From Aphanomyces cochlioides (taxonomy: Eukaryota > Oomycota > Saprolegniomycetes > Saprolegniales > Verrucalvaceae), in assembly GCA_019828595.1 (NCBI GenBank), contig JAHQRK010000004.1, forward strand, positions 1,302,001 through 1,366,000: a stretch of DNA of 64,000 nt, given 5' to 3'. This document shows, piece after piece, positions 33,008 to 44,400 of the stretch. The notes beneath the pieces were generated by a model, which was not told the origin of the DNA, searched no databases, and worked only from the letters and a program-made list of their open reading frames with translations. A program made the translations under genes and the position numbers. Position 1 is the stretch's first letter, and the number at the start of each line of letters is the position of its first letter.

Positions 33008-34648
33008 CAGACCATTGTGATCTCAAGTTACAACTTGTCTACGTGCGTGGAAATGGGAGGCACAACGTTTCGACTTGGTGGCAAAGACTTCCTGGTTCCC
33101 AAGTACTCGCGTTATGGCAACAACTACTACGTTACGTTCAACAAGGTCAGTCACCCTTCGATGGCCAAGGCGATTGTCAAGAAAATGGCTGCATTGACCA
33201 AGTCAGTGATAGCAGCATTCAACCCTACTGCTGGTCAGAACATCAAGTCGCCGCATTTGAGAGTCATTTTCAAGTCGTCTGCGCCTCCTGCAGTGCTGGT
33301 GCCAAAATCCGGCGACGCACTACGCGAAATCACCATTACGGATCCGTCGGGTCAGCCTTTTGTCGTCGTGTTTCAGCACAAGATCGCTGCTCTGAACAAG
33401 ACATTGCCTCCGTCGATTGTTTCACGACGTGCAGAGGCCAAGGCTGAAAAAGCGAAGGCAAAAGCGGCCAAGGCAGCGGCAAAATCTCCTCCGTCAGGAG
33501 AAAAAGAACCTGAACATGATGGAGACGATCATGATCAAGACCCTGGAACAAATGCGGAAGGCGAGGCCGACTCAACTGAGGCATCTGGAGATCGTCAAGA
33601 TGAACAACCACAGCCAACAGCTCCTTCTCATGGCTCTGATGTCGATATGTCTGGTGACAGCGATCCCCCTAACAACAATGGACAAGACAAACAACAAGAA
33701 GATGTGGAAATGTCTACCAACGAATCGCCCGCTCTTGCTCCACCAAGTGAGCAGCCCAAGAACTCGCTGGACCTTCAATTGGTAACGGGCTACCGGTCTG
33801 GACCAGCTCCAAAACGTACTTTGCCTTCGTCCCCACGTTTGGATCCCCTGCCGACATCCAACCGTTTTCATATCCTCGAAGAAGACGACGTGGAACTCTC
33901 GTTTGAAGACTTTGCAGTGCCTCGAATTGTATTGGAAGATTCAAGTGCGCCACGCCCGAAAAAGACCAAAGGCAAAGCGAAGAAACAACGACTTAACAAG
34001 TCTGCTGCAGCCCACCTCGAATTGGCGAAGAAGATCATTCGAGACAAGAAAGTCGAAGGCAGTATCACCGAATGTCAACGCATTTTGCGAGATGATCCTC
34101 AGCTCGTTGCACATGCTATGTACGCACAAGATGAAGACCTCAGTTTGTTTCAGTCACTTGTTGCAACCAAGACTATTGAGCGCAAGATGGCTTTGTTAAA
34201 AGCTCAAGGCAAGCCTCACAACTACAAACATCACGTCAACTTCATGGCTCAATACAAGATTCACCCGTCAGAAATCTTGGAAGAATTGACCACGGACATA
34301 CCAGAGATCAAGCGCATCCTCTTTGCACTTGCTACGATTGACTTATTCCTCTCAAATCGGGCCCCAGACCTCTACACAAACTCGGAGGCACTGACTGTTC
34401 TATTGAACCAAGAAGCAACAAGATTGCCTGACACCAACTGCTTGACTGACTGGTCGCTGTTTGCTTTGATCGAAAACTTCAGCGACAATCTCGAGAAGTT
34501 CACTTTGCCGGCTCCCGTCTTGTCGGCCATCTCGATGCTCAAAAGCATCACCAACAATTACCACATCGACGAGCTCTGCAGCAAAGCTCACCACTCCATG
34601 AACGCCGACGAAATTGATCCCCTCGATTTGGAGGACGATCAACTCTAA
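33008..34648 (+). pseudogene. ORF1 C-terminal part (from Gln467), otherwise unbroken
   Basis: 546 codons from CAG at 33008 to TAA at 34646-34648, with the same domain content as the fragment at 21467. Differs from it at a few sites (for example EASGDRQDEQ against EASGDGQDEQ). Start codon and N-terminal part missing. Confidence 0.87.
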
Positions 34649-34726
34649 GGCTTCTATCCCCTGCTTCAATCCATTTCAACCTCCCCTCTGACCCCTCCAT
34701 TCTACTCATTTTCATCTGTACTCGTG

Positions 34727-37700
34727 ATGAGTGACAACAACTTCTCCGATGTCCCAACTGAACTCGTGGACTGGGACCCACAAATCATCTCCCTCAACAC
34801 CAATGGCTTCTCCAACAGTCATCGGTACATCCTCGACAAACTATCAAGTGTTCACGACGTTTCCTTTATCCAAGAAACCCGTTTCCGCACGCCAAGTCTC
34901 CACGACCGTGTTGCGTTCCATTGGCAACGCATCACAAACCACGAAGGCTCTTTGTTCTTTGAAGAGCCTATTTACCCTGAAGTATCCACGTCGCCAGCCA
35001 CTGGAGGTCTGGCTACGTTGATACATCCTCACTCTCCTTTGAAGAACGCCACTCAAGTCCCTCATGACAACCCAGTGCTTCGTGGTCGTTATCTACAAGT
35101 GCGATGTACTCTGGGTCCACTGACAGTCGTTCTTCACAATATCTATGCGCCGGCAGCCTTCCAAGAACGAGCAAGTTACTTCGAAGAATTGCCACGCGAC
35201 TTTCCTCCACATGCGCTCCACATTGTTGGAGGAGATTTCAACTGCACTCTCAACAAAGATTTGGATTCGTTGAGACCCAGTACCTCCAACATGGCCGGCA
35301 CCCTTCAACTGGAACAATGGATGCACAGTTTGTCTCTGATGGATCTGTTTCGCCGTCAAAACCCCGTGGCAAGAACCTTCACAAGTCCCACACTCACCAA
35401 CCGACTTGACTACATCTTTTGTTCGTCCACCTTGGCGGGTCTTCGTCATTGGAAGGCGACGCACATGCCACACGTTCCACAGGCTGACCACGTGGCTTGT
35501 CGTATCATCACAAAGCGTCAAACATTGCGCCATGGCTCTGGATCATGGAAAGCTCCAACTTGGCTACTTCGTCTACCACGAGCGGCCGAGATTGTTCATG
35601 GATGTCTGGATCGATTTTTGGACAAGTCTCCAACATTCCACAATATCTCCAAGGCCTACGACATGCTGGTCAATGATATCCGCTCCCAACTCAAAGAATA
35701 CCATTCTCAACGATTGGAGAAACAACGTCTGCCGTTGAAGAAGTTAGCTGTCGAGATCGCTTCGCTTTTGCAAGTCCCCAACATGCGTCAAGATGCAGTG
35801 CTGGTGGATCGAGTGCGAGACCTTCAAAAGCAAATTCACGAGCTGCAAGATCGAGACAAGCAGTTTCGTCAAGACCAGGCGTTCCAACTTCACTTGTACA
35901 AAGCAGAGCGCTCGTCCAAGTTCCACTTCATGTCCCCTGTCCCTACCCCCTTGAAGAAGACAGTCTTCAAAGAGTTGGTGGATGTCAATGGAAATGTTGT
36001 CTCCAATCAACAAGGCATGTCTGACGTCCTGGTCGACTACTACAAGGACTTGTTTGCAGCTCCCGAGGTGCAGCGATCTGGAGACGAAGTGTCGTCATTT
36101 CTGACCCCATTGACTCGACACAAGCAACTGCCAGAGCAAGCCCAGAAAGAGCTGTCGGCTCCCTTGCGCGCCAACGAGTTCTATCATGCTATTCGACACA
36201 GCAGTTCGAACTCAGCGCCAGGTCCCAACGCTCTGCCATTCGAAGTCCTCAAACTTGCACCTCACAAGTGGTCGTTGGTATTGGAGCTGCTATTCACACA
36301 CCAGCTCCATTCTCACCCTCGCTTGACTCCCATGCAACTTGTCAGTACGCTGGTGTTGCTGCACAAGAAAGGCCCCAAGTCACAAGCCAAGAACTATCGG
36401 CCCATTAGCCTACTCAACACGGATGTGAAAATCCTGACGAGTATTCTGGCTTATCGACTCCAGCGCCACATTCGACACATCATCCACCCGGACCAGCAAG
36501 GCTTTATCCGTCGAAGCAATATCCAAACCAATATTGCACGACTGGATGACATGCTGCACCACATCAAACTACACAGTCCGTCCTCGATGGTGGCACTGCT
36601 TGACTTTGAGAAAGCTTTTGATCGCGTGGACCACGCGTACTTGCTCCGCGTCCTCCGTCACTATGGCTTTCCCGAAACCTTTGTTGACATGGTTCGCGTA
36701 CTGTACTCGGGCCGCAAGTCTCGCATCTTGGTGAACGGCTTCTTGTCCAAGCCAGTTCACATCTCACGCGGTGTGTTGCAAGGTGATCCACTGTCGCCAC
36801 TTCTGTTTGTGATCGCTTTGGAACCGATGTGCCAACTCCTACGGCAACACTCCAACTATGGCATCAAGTGTGGGGATCGCTACCACACTGGGAGTTACTT
36901 TGCCGACGACTCGCAACTCTATGCGGCAAATGAGACGTGCCTCCACCGGCAGCTTGCATTGGTTCAAACCTTTTGCGACAAGTCTGGTTTCCGACTCAAC
37001 GTAGACAAGACCCAAATTCTGACCTACAGCCAGTTGAATGGGAACCTTGCCTCACTACAAGTTACTTCCGACAGTCCCGTGAAGGCTCTTGGTATCTTGG
37101 TTGCGCCCAATCTTTCTCCATTGGCACGTTTCAATTACGTGTATGAGAAGTTTGTGGCTCGCTTGTCTTTGTGGCTCTACAAGGCTCGAACCATGGCCGG
37201 AAAAGTCACTATCCTGCACAGCATATGTCTGCCTGTGTTATGGTACCAACTGGCTTTTGTCCCTGCCGACAAAGACCTGGCCAAAAAGATCGACAAGGCC
37301 ATGCTTCAATTTATGCATGGTGAAGAAATCAACCCATCCTCCTCTGTCCATGGCCTCCGTTTGATCAAAAAGGAGATCCTATTCATGCCGAAGAAGTCCG
37401 GTGGCTTAGGCCTGCACCATGCACTTGCTTTATGGCAACAACACAACCGCTCTGTCATGATCAGATGCATTCAAGCCATCACCACCCCACCCCGCAAGTC
37501 TGCCATGTCCGCCTGGATTACGCCGGGCTATACTCTCCTCGAGAAGGCTTTTCATCCATGGGGTTCCCCCCGAGATCTCCTCTTGGCAAATGGCTCTTCT
37601 GCATTCATCAGACAACTGTACAAGAATCCCAATATCACTCCAATGTGGAAAGCCTTATTGAGTAGCTGGTTTGAATCCCGCTGGACTCCGTACGGCTGTC

Positions 37701-38782
37701 CAAATCACATCTCATCTTTGGATGTTCCCCTTTGGCACAACTCGTATCTGCCTGGACTCGAAGACCTATACGATCAGTGCTCTACATCGACGCAAGACCA
37801 AGCCAATGTATTGGCTTCGCTTCACATCACGAAGTTGTCGCATTTGTTGACTCCGTGTCAGCGAGTTTGGCCAGCTTCGATCTTGTTCGACAAAATCAAC
37901 CGTGCCTGCCGCCAAGCCAATTTTGTCCCTCCAACGAAACAATGGATCTCAATCTTGGTGACCAAGTTATCACGATTGTTTGAGATTGTTTCTGAAGAGG
38001 ATGCTCCCGTGTTCCACTTGCCGACGCCAAGCTCTGAATGGATGGAATGGCACTGGATGATTCACCCTGACTCGAGTCCGATCTTGTTGGCGCTTGCGAC
38101 TTCGAAATCGGCTAAGATCAGAGCTTCTCCAGCTGCCAGCTCGTCCATTCTTCCTACCAAGCATCTCAACCTGCCATCCAACTTTTACGAAGACCCCAAG
38201 CGCCTTACCCAACTTGCCGCCTTCCTCCAACCCGACCACATTCTCCCTCGATATGGAGAGTTCATTTTCAAGACCCTTCTCCGCGCCAACGCCATGCAAT
38301 ATCTGTTTCAGTACCAAGACCCCAAGCCGACGTGTGTCTTCTGTCGTGTCAATGAGACGTACGAGCATTTCCTGTTCTCTTGTGGATATGGTCAATCTGT
38401 TTGGTATTTCTTCAAGACAATCCAGCGACTGCTCGAGTGTTCCTTTCCGTCCACGTGTCTGGAAATGTTCTACGAGACGCCCAAGCCGTCCGATGGATAC
38501 TACATCCGTGGCTATCTGAAGATCTGGCCGATTGTCCGAGCCTGCGTGTATTATCAAATATGGCTCCAACGTGCCGATCGCACCTTTCGACCCGACCTCA
38601 CAGCGAAGAGTCCGATGGAAGTTGCCATTCATGCTGCCTCTTTGATCAAGCTACATCTACAACAGCTCCTGGTTGATCTCCCTCTCAAGAAGGGATACAC
38701 CAAGGTATTCAATGTGCTCAAGCATCTATCTTCGGACCCCTGGTTACGTCAACACATCATTCCTAACAGCGTCGTTTCATGA
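34727..38782 (+). CDS. ORF2: endonuclease - reverse transcriptase (intact)
   Basis: 1,351 codons, ATG at 34727. All catalytic motifs are present as in the copy at 17262. Private or semi-private residues: STSNMAGT (Asn188), SLMDLF (Met205), YVYEKF (shared with U6), LLALATSK and HIIPNS (both shared with P2), WMIHPD. Expression would depend on an external promoter because the 5' end is missing. Confidence 0.94.
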   Translation: MSDNNFSDVPTELVDWDPQIISLNTNGFSNSHRYILDKLSSVHDVSFIQETRFRTPSLHDRVAFHWQRITNHEGSLFFEEPIYPEVSTSPATGGLATLIHPHSPLKNATQVPHDNPVLRGRYLQVRCTLGPLTVVLHNIYAPAAFQERASYFEELPRDFPPHALHIVGGDFNCTLNKDLDSLRPSTSNMAGTLQLEQWMHSLSLMDLFRRQNPVARTFTSPTLTNRLDYIFCSSTLAGLRHWKATHMPHVPQADHVACRIITKRQTLRHGSGSWKAPTWLLRLPRAAEIVHGCLDRFLDKSPTFHNISKAYDMLVNDIRSQLKEYHSQRLEKQRLPLKKLAVEIASLLQVPNMRQDAVLVDRVRDLQKQIHELQDRDKQFRQDQAFQLHLYKAERSSKFHFMSPVPTPLKKTVFKELVDVNGNVVSNQQGMSDVLVDYYKDLFAAPEVQRSGDEVSSFLTPLTRHKQLPEQAQKELSAPLRANEFYHAIRHSSSNSAPGPNALPFEVLKLAPHKWSLVLELLFTHQLHSHPRLTPMQLVSTLVLLHKKGPKSQAKNYRPISLLNTDVKILTSILAYRLQRHIRHIIHPDQQGFIRRSNIQTNIARLDDMLHHIKLHSPSSMVALLDFEKAFDRVDHAYLLRVLRHYGFPETFVDMVRVLYSGRKSRILVNGFLSKPVHISRGVLQGDPLSPLLFVIALEPMCQLLRQHSNYGIKCGDRYHTGSYFADDSQLYAANETCLHRQLALVQTFCDKSGFRLNVDKTQILTYSQLNGNLASLQVTSDSPVKALGILVAPNLSPLARFNYVYEKFVARLSLWLYKARTMAGKVTILHSICLPVLWYQLAFVPADKDLAKKIDKAMLQFMHGEEINPSSSVHGLRLIKKEILFMPKKSGGLGLHHALALWQQHNRSVMIRCIQAITTPPRKSAMSAWITPGYTLLEKAFHPWGSPRDLLLANGSSAFIRQLYKNPNITPMWKALLSSWFESRWTPYGCPNHISSLDVPLWHNSYLPGLEDLYDQCSTSTQDQANVLASLHITKLSHLLTPCQRVWPASILFDKINRACRQANFVPPTKQWISILVTKLSRLFEIVSEEDAPVFHLPTPSSEWMEWHWMIHPDSSPILLALATSKSAKIRASPAASSSILPTKHLNLPSNFYEDPKRLTQLAAFLQPDHILPRYGEFIFKTLLRANAMQYLFQYQDPKPTCVFCRVNETYEHFLFSCGYGQSVWYFFKTIQRLLECSFPSTCLEMFYETPKPSDGYYIRGYLKIWPIVRACVYYQIWLQRADRTFRPDLTAKSPMEVAIHAASLIKLHLQQLLVDLPLKKGYTKVFNVLKHLSSDPWLRQHIIPNSVVS

Positions 38783-38930
38783 GAGAGCTGACGGCTCACT
38801 CACTTCATCTCCTGTTCAATGACCACTTTGCCATATTCTGTTTTCCAAGTTCTATTTATACAGTACGAGGCAAATTAGTAAGTCATTAGGGCCTTTGCTC
38901 AAAAATAAGGTTAATACAACTCATTTAACC
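38783..38930 (+). other. 3' UTR of copy U7
   Basis: 148 nt; the stop-codon stem has one mismatch (TGAGAGAGC against GCTCACTCA), shared with P2. Ends in TTTAACC and abuts antisense ORF2 with shared CC. Confidence 0.85.
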
Positions 38931-39206
38931 AGTGGCTGGCGACGTGGATACTTCAGGGTAAATAGGCTCTTCAAAGAACAAAGAGCCTTCGTGGTTTGTG
39001 ATGCGTTGCCAATGGAACGCAACACGGTCGTGGAGACTTGGCGTGCGGAAACGGGTTTCTTGGATAAAGGAAACGTCGTGAACACTTGATAGTTTGTCGA
39101 GGATGTACCGATGACTGTTGGAGAAGCCATTGGTGTTGAGGGAGATGATTTGTGGGTCCCAGTCCACGAGTTCAGTTGGGACATCGGAGAAGTTGTTGTC
39201 ACTCAT
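38931..39206 (-). pseudogene. ORF2 N-terminal fragment, codons 1-92
   Basis: Starts at ATG (complement of 39204-39206) and contains LNTNG and IQETR (Glu50) of the endonuclease, then ends at the U7 junction. Break site CCAGTGG is the reverse complement of the CCACTGG at which U1 begins on the other strand. Confidence 0.88.
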
Positions 39207-39284
39207 CACGAGTACAGATGAAAATGAGTAGAATGGAGGGGTCAGAGGGGAGGTTGAAATGGATTGAAGCAGGGGATAGAAGCC

Positions 39285-40453
39285 TTAGAGTTGATCGTCC
39301 TCCAAATCGAGGGGATCAATTTCGTCGGCGTTCATGGAGTGGTGAGCTTTGCTGCAGAGCTCGTCGATGTGGTAATTGTTGGTGATGCTTTTGAGCATCG
39401 AGATGGCCGACAAGACGGGAGCCGGCAAAGTGAACTTCTCGAGATTGTCGCTGAAGTTTTCGATCAAAGCAAACAGCGACCAGTCCGTCAAGCAGTTGGT
39501 GTCAGGCAATCTTGTTGCTTCTTGGTTCAATAGAACAGTCAGTGCCTCCGAGTTTGTGTAGAGGTCTGGGGCCCGATTTGAGAGGAATAAGTCAATCGTA
39601 GCAAGTGCAAAGAGGATGCGCTTGATCTCTGGTATGTCCGTGGTCAATTCTTCCAAGATTTCTGACGGGTGAATCTTGTATTGAGCCATGAAGTTGACGT
39701 GATGTTTGTAGTTGTGAGGCTTGCCTTGAGCTTTTAACAAAGCCATCTTGCGCTCAATAGTCTTGGTTGCAACAAGTGACTGAAACAAACTGAGGTCTTC
39801 ATCTTGTGCGTACATAGCATGTGCAACGAGCTGAGGATCATCTCGCAAAATGCGTTGACATTCGGTGATACTGCCTTCGACTTTCTTGTCTCGAATGATC
39901 TTCTTCGCCAATTCGAGGTGGGCTGCAGCAGACTTGTTAAGTCGTTGTTTCTTCGCTTTGCCTTTGGTCTTTTTCGGGCGTGGCGCACTTGAATCTTCCA
40001 ATACAATTCGAGGCACTGCAAAGTCTTCAAACGAGAGTTCCACGTCGTCTTCTTCGAGGATATGAAAACGGTTGGATGTCGGCAGGGGATCCAAACGTGG
40101 GGACGAAGGCAAAGTACGTTTTGGAGCTGGTCCAGACCGGTAGCCCGTTACCAATTGAAGGTCCAGCGAGTTCTTGGGCTGCTCACTTGGTGGAGCAAGA
40201 GCGGGCGATTCGTTGGTAGACATTTCCACATCTTCTTGTTGTTTGTCTTGTCCATTGTTGTTAGGGGGATCGCTGTCACCAGACATATCGACATCAGAGC
40301 CATGAGAAGGAGCTGTTGGCTGTGGTTGTTCATCTTGACCATCTTCAGATGCCTCAGTTGAGTCGGCCTTGCCTTCCGCATTTGTTCCAGGGTCTTGATC
40401 ATGATCGTCTCCATCATGTTCAGGTTCTTTTTCTCCTGACGGAGGAGATTTTG
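39285..40453 (-). pseudogene. ORF1 C-terminal fragment
   Basis: About 389 codons of ORF1 on the minus strand, ending at TAA (complement of 39285-39287). Contains the acidic linker, the Lys-rich segment and the helical C-terminal domain. Upstream it is fused at 40453 to out-of-frame ORF2 sequence, so there is no proper start. Confidence 0.87.
40453..40453. other. ORF1/ORF2 recombination joint
   Basis: On the + strand ORF1 antisense ending ...GGAGATTTTG meets ORF2 antisense GTCCACGCG..., sharing one G. No CC is involved, so it is unlike the retrotransposition junctions. Confidence 0.8.
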
Positions 40454-41429
40454 TCCACGCGATCAAAAGCTTTCTCAAAGTCAAGCAGTGCCACCATCGA
40501 GGATGGACTGTGTAGTTTGATGTGGTGCAGCATGTCATCCAGTCGTGCAATATTGGTTTGGATATTGCTTCGACGGATAAAGCCTTGCTGGTCCGGGTGG
40601 ATGATGTGTCGAATGTGGCGCTGGAGTCGATAAGCCAGAATACTCGTCAGGATTTTCACATCCGTGTTGAGTAGGCTAATGGGCCGATAGTTCTTGGCTT
40701 GTGACTTGGGGCCTTTCTTGTGCAGCAACACCAGCGTACTGACAAGTTGCATGGGAGTCAAGCGAGGGTGAGAATAAAGCTGGTGTGTGAATAGCAGCTC
40801 CAATACCAACGACCACTTGTGAGGTGCAAGTTTGAGGACTTCGAATGGCAGAGCGTTGGGACCTGGCGCTGAGTTCGAACTGCTGTGTCGAATAGCATGA
40901 TAAAACTCGTTGGCGCGCAAGGGAGCCGACAGCTCTTTCTGGGCTTGCTCTGGCAGTTGCTTGTGTCGAGTCAATGGGGTCAGAAATGACGACACTTCGT
41001 CTCCAGATCGCTGCACCTCGGGAGCTGCAAACAAGTCCTTGTAGTAGTCGACCAGGACGTCAGACATGCCTTGTTGATTGGAGACAACATTTCCATTGAC
41101 ATCCACCAACTCTTTGAAGACTGTCTTCTTCAAGGGGGTAGGGACAGGGGACATGAAGTGGAACTTGGACGAGCGCTCTGCTTTGTACAAGTGAAGTTGG
41201 AACGCCTGGTCTTGACGAAACTGCTTGTCTCGATCTTGCAGCTCGTGAATTTGCTTTTGAAGGTCTCGCACTCGATCCACCAGCACTGCATCTTGACGCA
41301 TGTTGGGGACTTGCAAAAGCGAAGCGATCTCGACAGCTAACTTCTTCAACGGCAGATGTTGTTTCTCCAATCGTTGAGAATGGAATTCTTTGAGTTGGGA
41401 GCGGATATCATTGACCAGCATGTCGTAGG
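40453..41429 (-). pseudogene. ORF2 internal fragment, about codons 310-635, inverted copy of 60322-61298
   Basis: Antisense ORF2 from the linker after the endonuclease to just past RT motif A. Shares at least three rare variants with P1's right part: CAT for CGT in KQHLPLKK (41356; 60395), GAGTTTTATC (40905; 60844), and AGTCCATCC (40503; 61243). It differs by at least two substitutions. Its right edge CCAGCATGTCGTAGG meets an element 5' end exactly as at 60322, in mirror orientation. Confidence 0.85.
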
Positions 41430-41490
41430 ACTTCCGAATTTGCCTCGTACCCCTCAAGTCAAGAAGTTATCAAGTGCCGCCGCGCTCAAA
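41430..41490 (+). promoter_or_regulatory. 5' UTR of the element (P1)
   Basis: About 61 nt before the ORF1 ATG (CTCAAAATGTCC, A at -3). Bases 41429-41450 are nearly complementary to the 3' UTR (20 of 22 positions, with 14 consecutive: AATTTGCCTCGTAC). The identical 5' border in three copies suggests a fixed transcription start. No TATA box is seen. Confidence 0.75.
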
Positions 41491-44400
41491 ATGTCCAACG
41501 CCAACAGCTGTTCCGAGCTCCGTGAGACCAACACTCACGGAGTCACCATCATTCCAGGTATTGTATCACCTCACCCACTTTCGTCGTCCAATCAGGATGG
41601 CGGAAGTGGTGTGAGTAATGTCGCTACACCTAACCCTAGGGCCGAAGTGGAGGTCGAGTTCGACCCCAACAGCGTCTCTGGAGACCAATCTGCGTCTCGC
41701 TCCACCAGCGCTTCACCTGGTGCTCCACTCGCCGGAGTTCCAGGGGGGGTCAACCTCAGTGGGTCAGTGGTTGACCCCCAGACCACTGTCGTTAACTTGT
41801 CTAGCGAAGCCCTCACTCAGGAGGGCGAACCACTGGGGCCTTGTGCCTGTGGTGGCTGCTTCCCTGGACTCCAATTGGAGTCGATCCCCAGTGAAGGCGG
41901 CGAGAAAACGGGGTCCATGCCAGCCCTAGAGGCTACGAGGGCCCCCCCTATGGGCACACCCTGCGGTTCTGTCTACTTCCCCCCAGGGGCCTCTTCGGAG
42001 GGGCGGGGGGGTATCCCGATTTGGGTTCTCGCCGGAGCAATGGTGTACCCCAGTCACCGTGCTGCGGGGATGGCATGGATTCCCCTTCTACCCCTGTCAC
42101 TGGGGGTCTGGCCCCGGCCTTTCTCGTGACCAATGGGACTGAGCCAGCAGCCACCAACCGCGTCGCCCCCTGTGCTGAGCCTCCTAGAACGGGAGAGGAA
42201 GAAGAACAATCTCAAGAGGACGTGGATATGGTCTCTGGAGACGCCGAGGGGAAGGATTCTACTGAAACCGAGGCCTTAACCGACGAGGGAAATACTCAAA
42301 TTCACTCTGAGGTTGATGGGTCAGGCGACATTAACGGCCAAGCGAAGCCGTGTGATACTCCTGGAGAAGTTATTCAAGAGGAACAATCGACAAACAATGA
42401 CAATGACCAGTCAAATCAAGACATTGTCGACAAATCCGTTGCTCAAGGAAATGGCGCTGTTGATCCTCCTACCGCGGCAGACAAAATACAAGGCGATCAA
42501 GAGCAACAAAACGCTGAAAAGGCCAATCCATGGACGCAAAAGACTCCCGGCAAGGATTCAGCTTCGTCCAAGAAAGATGCCAAGCAAGGCAATGCCCCCA
42601 AAGGCGCGAAACACCGCAACACTGGTGCTCATGCTATTGCCGATGACGATATTGCGCGATGCGAGGCCATGGCGGACGCATTCTACAAAGACTCTGGTGA
42701 CATGGACGCCCTCATTGAAAACATTTTGCTCACCCCCCAGTCCCAAGTGTACGAGCTCACAGTCAAGTTGGGCGAAGCCTACAAGGACTGGTCCGAAAAA
42801 GTCATCTGCGATCAATTTGTCAAGGAAAATCCTGGTTCGTTATGGGGCTCCAAATTTCCGAACATTTTGATCCACAAGAAGAACCCACAGACCATTGTGA
42901 TCTCAAGTTACAACTTGTCTACGTGCGTGGAAATGGGAGGCACAACGTTTCGACTTGGTGGCAAAGACTTCCTGGTTCCCAAGTACTCGCGTTATGGCAA
43001 CAACTACTACGTTACGTTCAACAAGGTCAGTCACCCTTCGATGGCCAAGGCAATTGTCAAGAAAATGGCTGCATTGACCAAGTCAGTGATAGCAGCATTC
43101 AACCCTACTGCTGGTCAGAACATCAAGTCGCCGCATTTGAGAGTCATTTTCAAGTCGTCTGCGCCTCCTGCAGTGCTGGTGCCAAAATCCGGCGACGCAC
43201 TACGCGAAATCACCATTACGGATCCGTCGGGTCAGCCTTTTGTCGTCGTGTTTCAGCACAAGATCGCTGCTCTGAACAAGACATTGCCTCCGTCGATTGT
43301 TTCACGACGTGCAGAGGCCAAGGCTGAAAAAGCGAAGGCAAAAGCGGCCAAGGCAGCGGCAAAATCTCCTCCGTCAGGAGAAAAAGAACCTGAACATGAT
43401 GGAGACGATCATGATCAAGACCCTGGAACAAATGCGGAAGGCGAGGCCGACTCAACTGAGGCATCTGGAGATCGTCAAGATGAACAACCACAGCCAACAG
43501 CTCCTTCTCATGGCTCTGATGTCGATATGTCTGGTGACAGCGATCCCCCTAACAACAATGGACAAGACAAACAACAAGAAGATGTGGAAATGTCTACCAA
43601 CGAATCGCCCGCTCTTGCTCCACCAAGTGAGCAGCCCAAGAACTCGCTGGACCTTCAATTGGTAACGGGCTACCGGTCTGGACCAGCTCCAAAACGTACT
43701 TTGCCTTCGTCCCCACGTTTGGATCCCCTGCCGACATCCAACCGTTTTCATATCCTCGAAGAAGACGACGTGGAACTCTCGTTTGAAGACTTTGCAGTGC
43801 CTCGAATTGTATTGGAAGATTCAAGTGCGCCACGCCCGAAAAAGACCAAAGGCAAAGCGAAGAAACAACGACTTAACAAGTCTGCTGCAGCCCACCTCGA
43901 ATTGGCGAAGAAGATCATTCGAGACAAGAAAGTCGAAGGCAGTATCACCGAATGTCAACGCATTTTGCGAGATGATCCTCAGCTCGTTGCACATGCTATG
44001 TACGCACAAGATGAAGACCTCAGTTTGTTTCAGTCACTTGTTGCAACCAAGACTATTGAGCGCAAGATGGCTTTGTTAAAAGCTCAAGGCAAGCCTCACA
44101 ACTACAAACATCACGTCAACTTCATGGCTCAATACAAGATTCACCCGTCAGAAATCTTGGAAGAATTGACCACGGACATACCAGAGATCAAGCGCATCCT
44201 CTTTGCACTTGCTACGATTGACTTATTCCTCTCAAATCGGGCCCCAGACCTCTACACAAACTCGGAGGCACTGACTGTTCTATTGAACCAAGAAGCAACA
44301 AGATTGCCTGACACCAACTGCTTGACGGACTGGTCGCTGTTTGCTTTGATCGAAAACTTCAGCGACAATCTCGAGAAGTTCACTTTGCCGGCTCCCGTCT

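Larger units (their letters stand above)
33007..38930 (+). mobile_element. LINE copy U7, truncated in ORF1 at site B
   Basis: Same 5' breakpoint as U2 and U5; intact ORF2. Its 3' end at 38930 joins an antisense ORF2 fragment (CC-AGTGGCTGG), so it is the first + copy attached to the scrambled region on the right. No TSD. Confidence 0.92.
38931..40453 (-). mobile_element. Antisense LINE fragment (ORF1 C-terminus to ORF2 N-terminus)
   Basis: Minus-strand segment from ORF1 codon ~624 (40453) through the spacer to ORF2 codon 92 (38931). It carries the variants KADSTEASEDGQ otherwise found only in M1 (56868-58390), so it is a duplicate of that region in the same orientation. Left border: CC junction with U7. 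Right border: joint at 40453 to an ORF2 piece. Confidence 0.88.

Noticed and set aside
21466..38930. U5-U7 as a simple two-unit segmental duplication
   Set aside because: U5 and U7 share the 5' breakpoint and several 5' variants but differ in their 3' halves, and U6 and U3 match each other only in their 3' halves, so no block of units repeats as a whole.
39285..40550. 421-codon minus-strand frame that looks like a new fusion protein
   Set aside because: Its start is an out-of-frame reading of an ORF2 fragment joined to the ORF1 C-terminus at the 40453 recombination joint.
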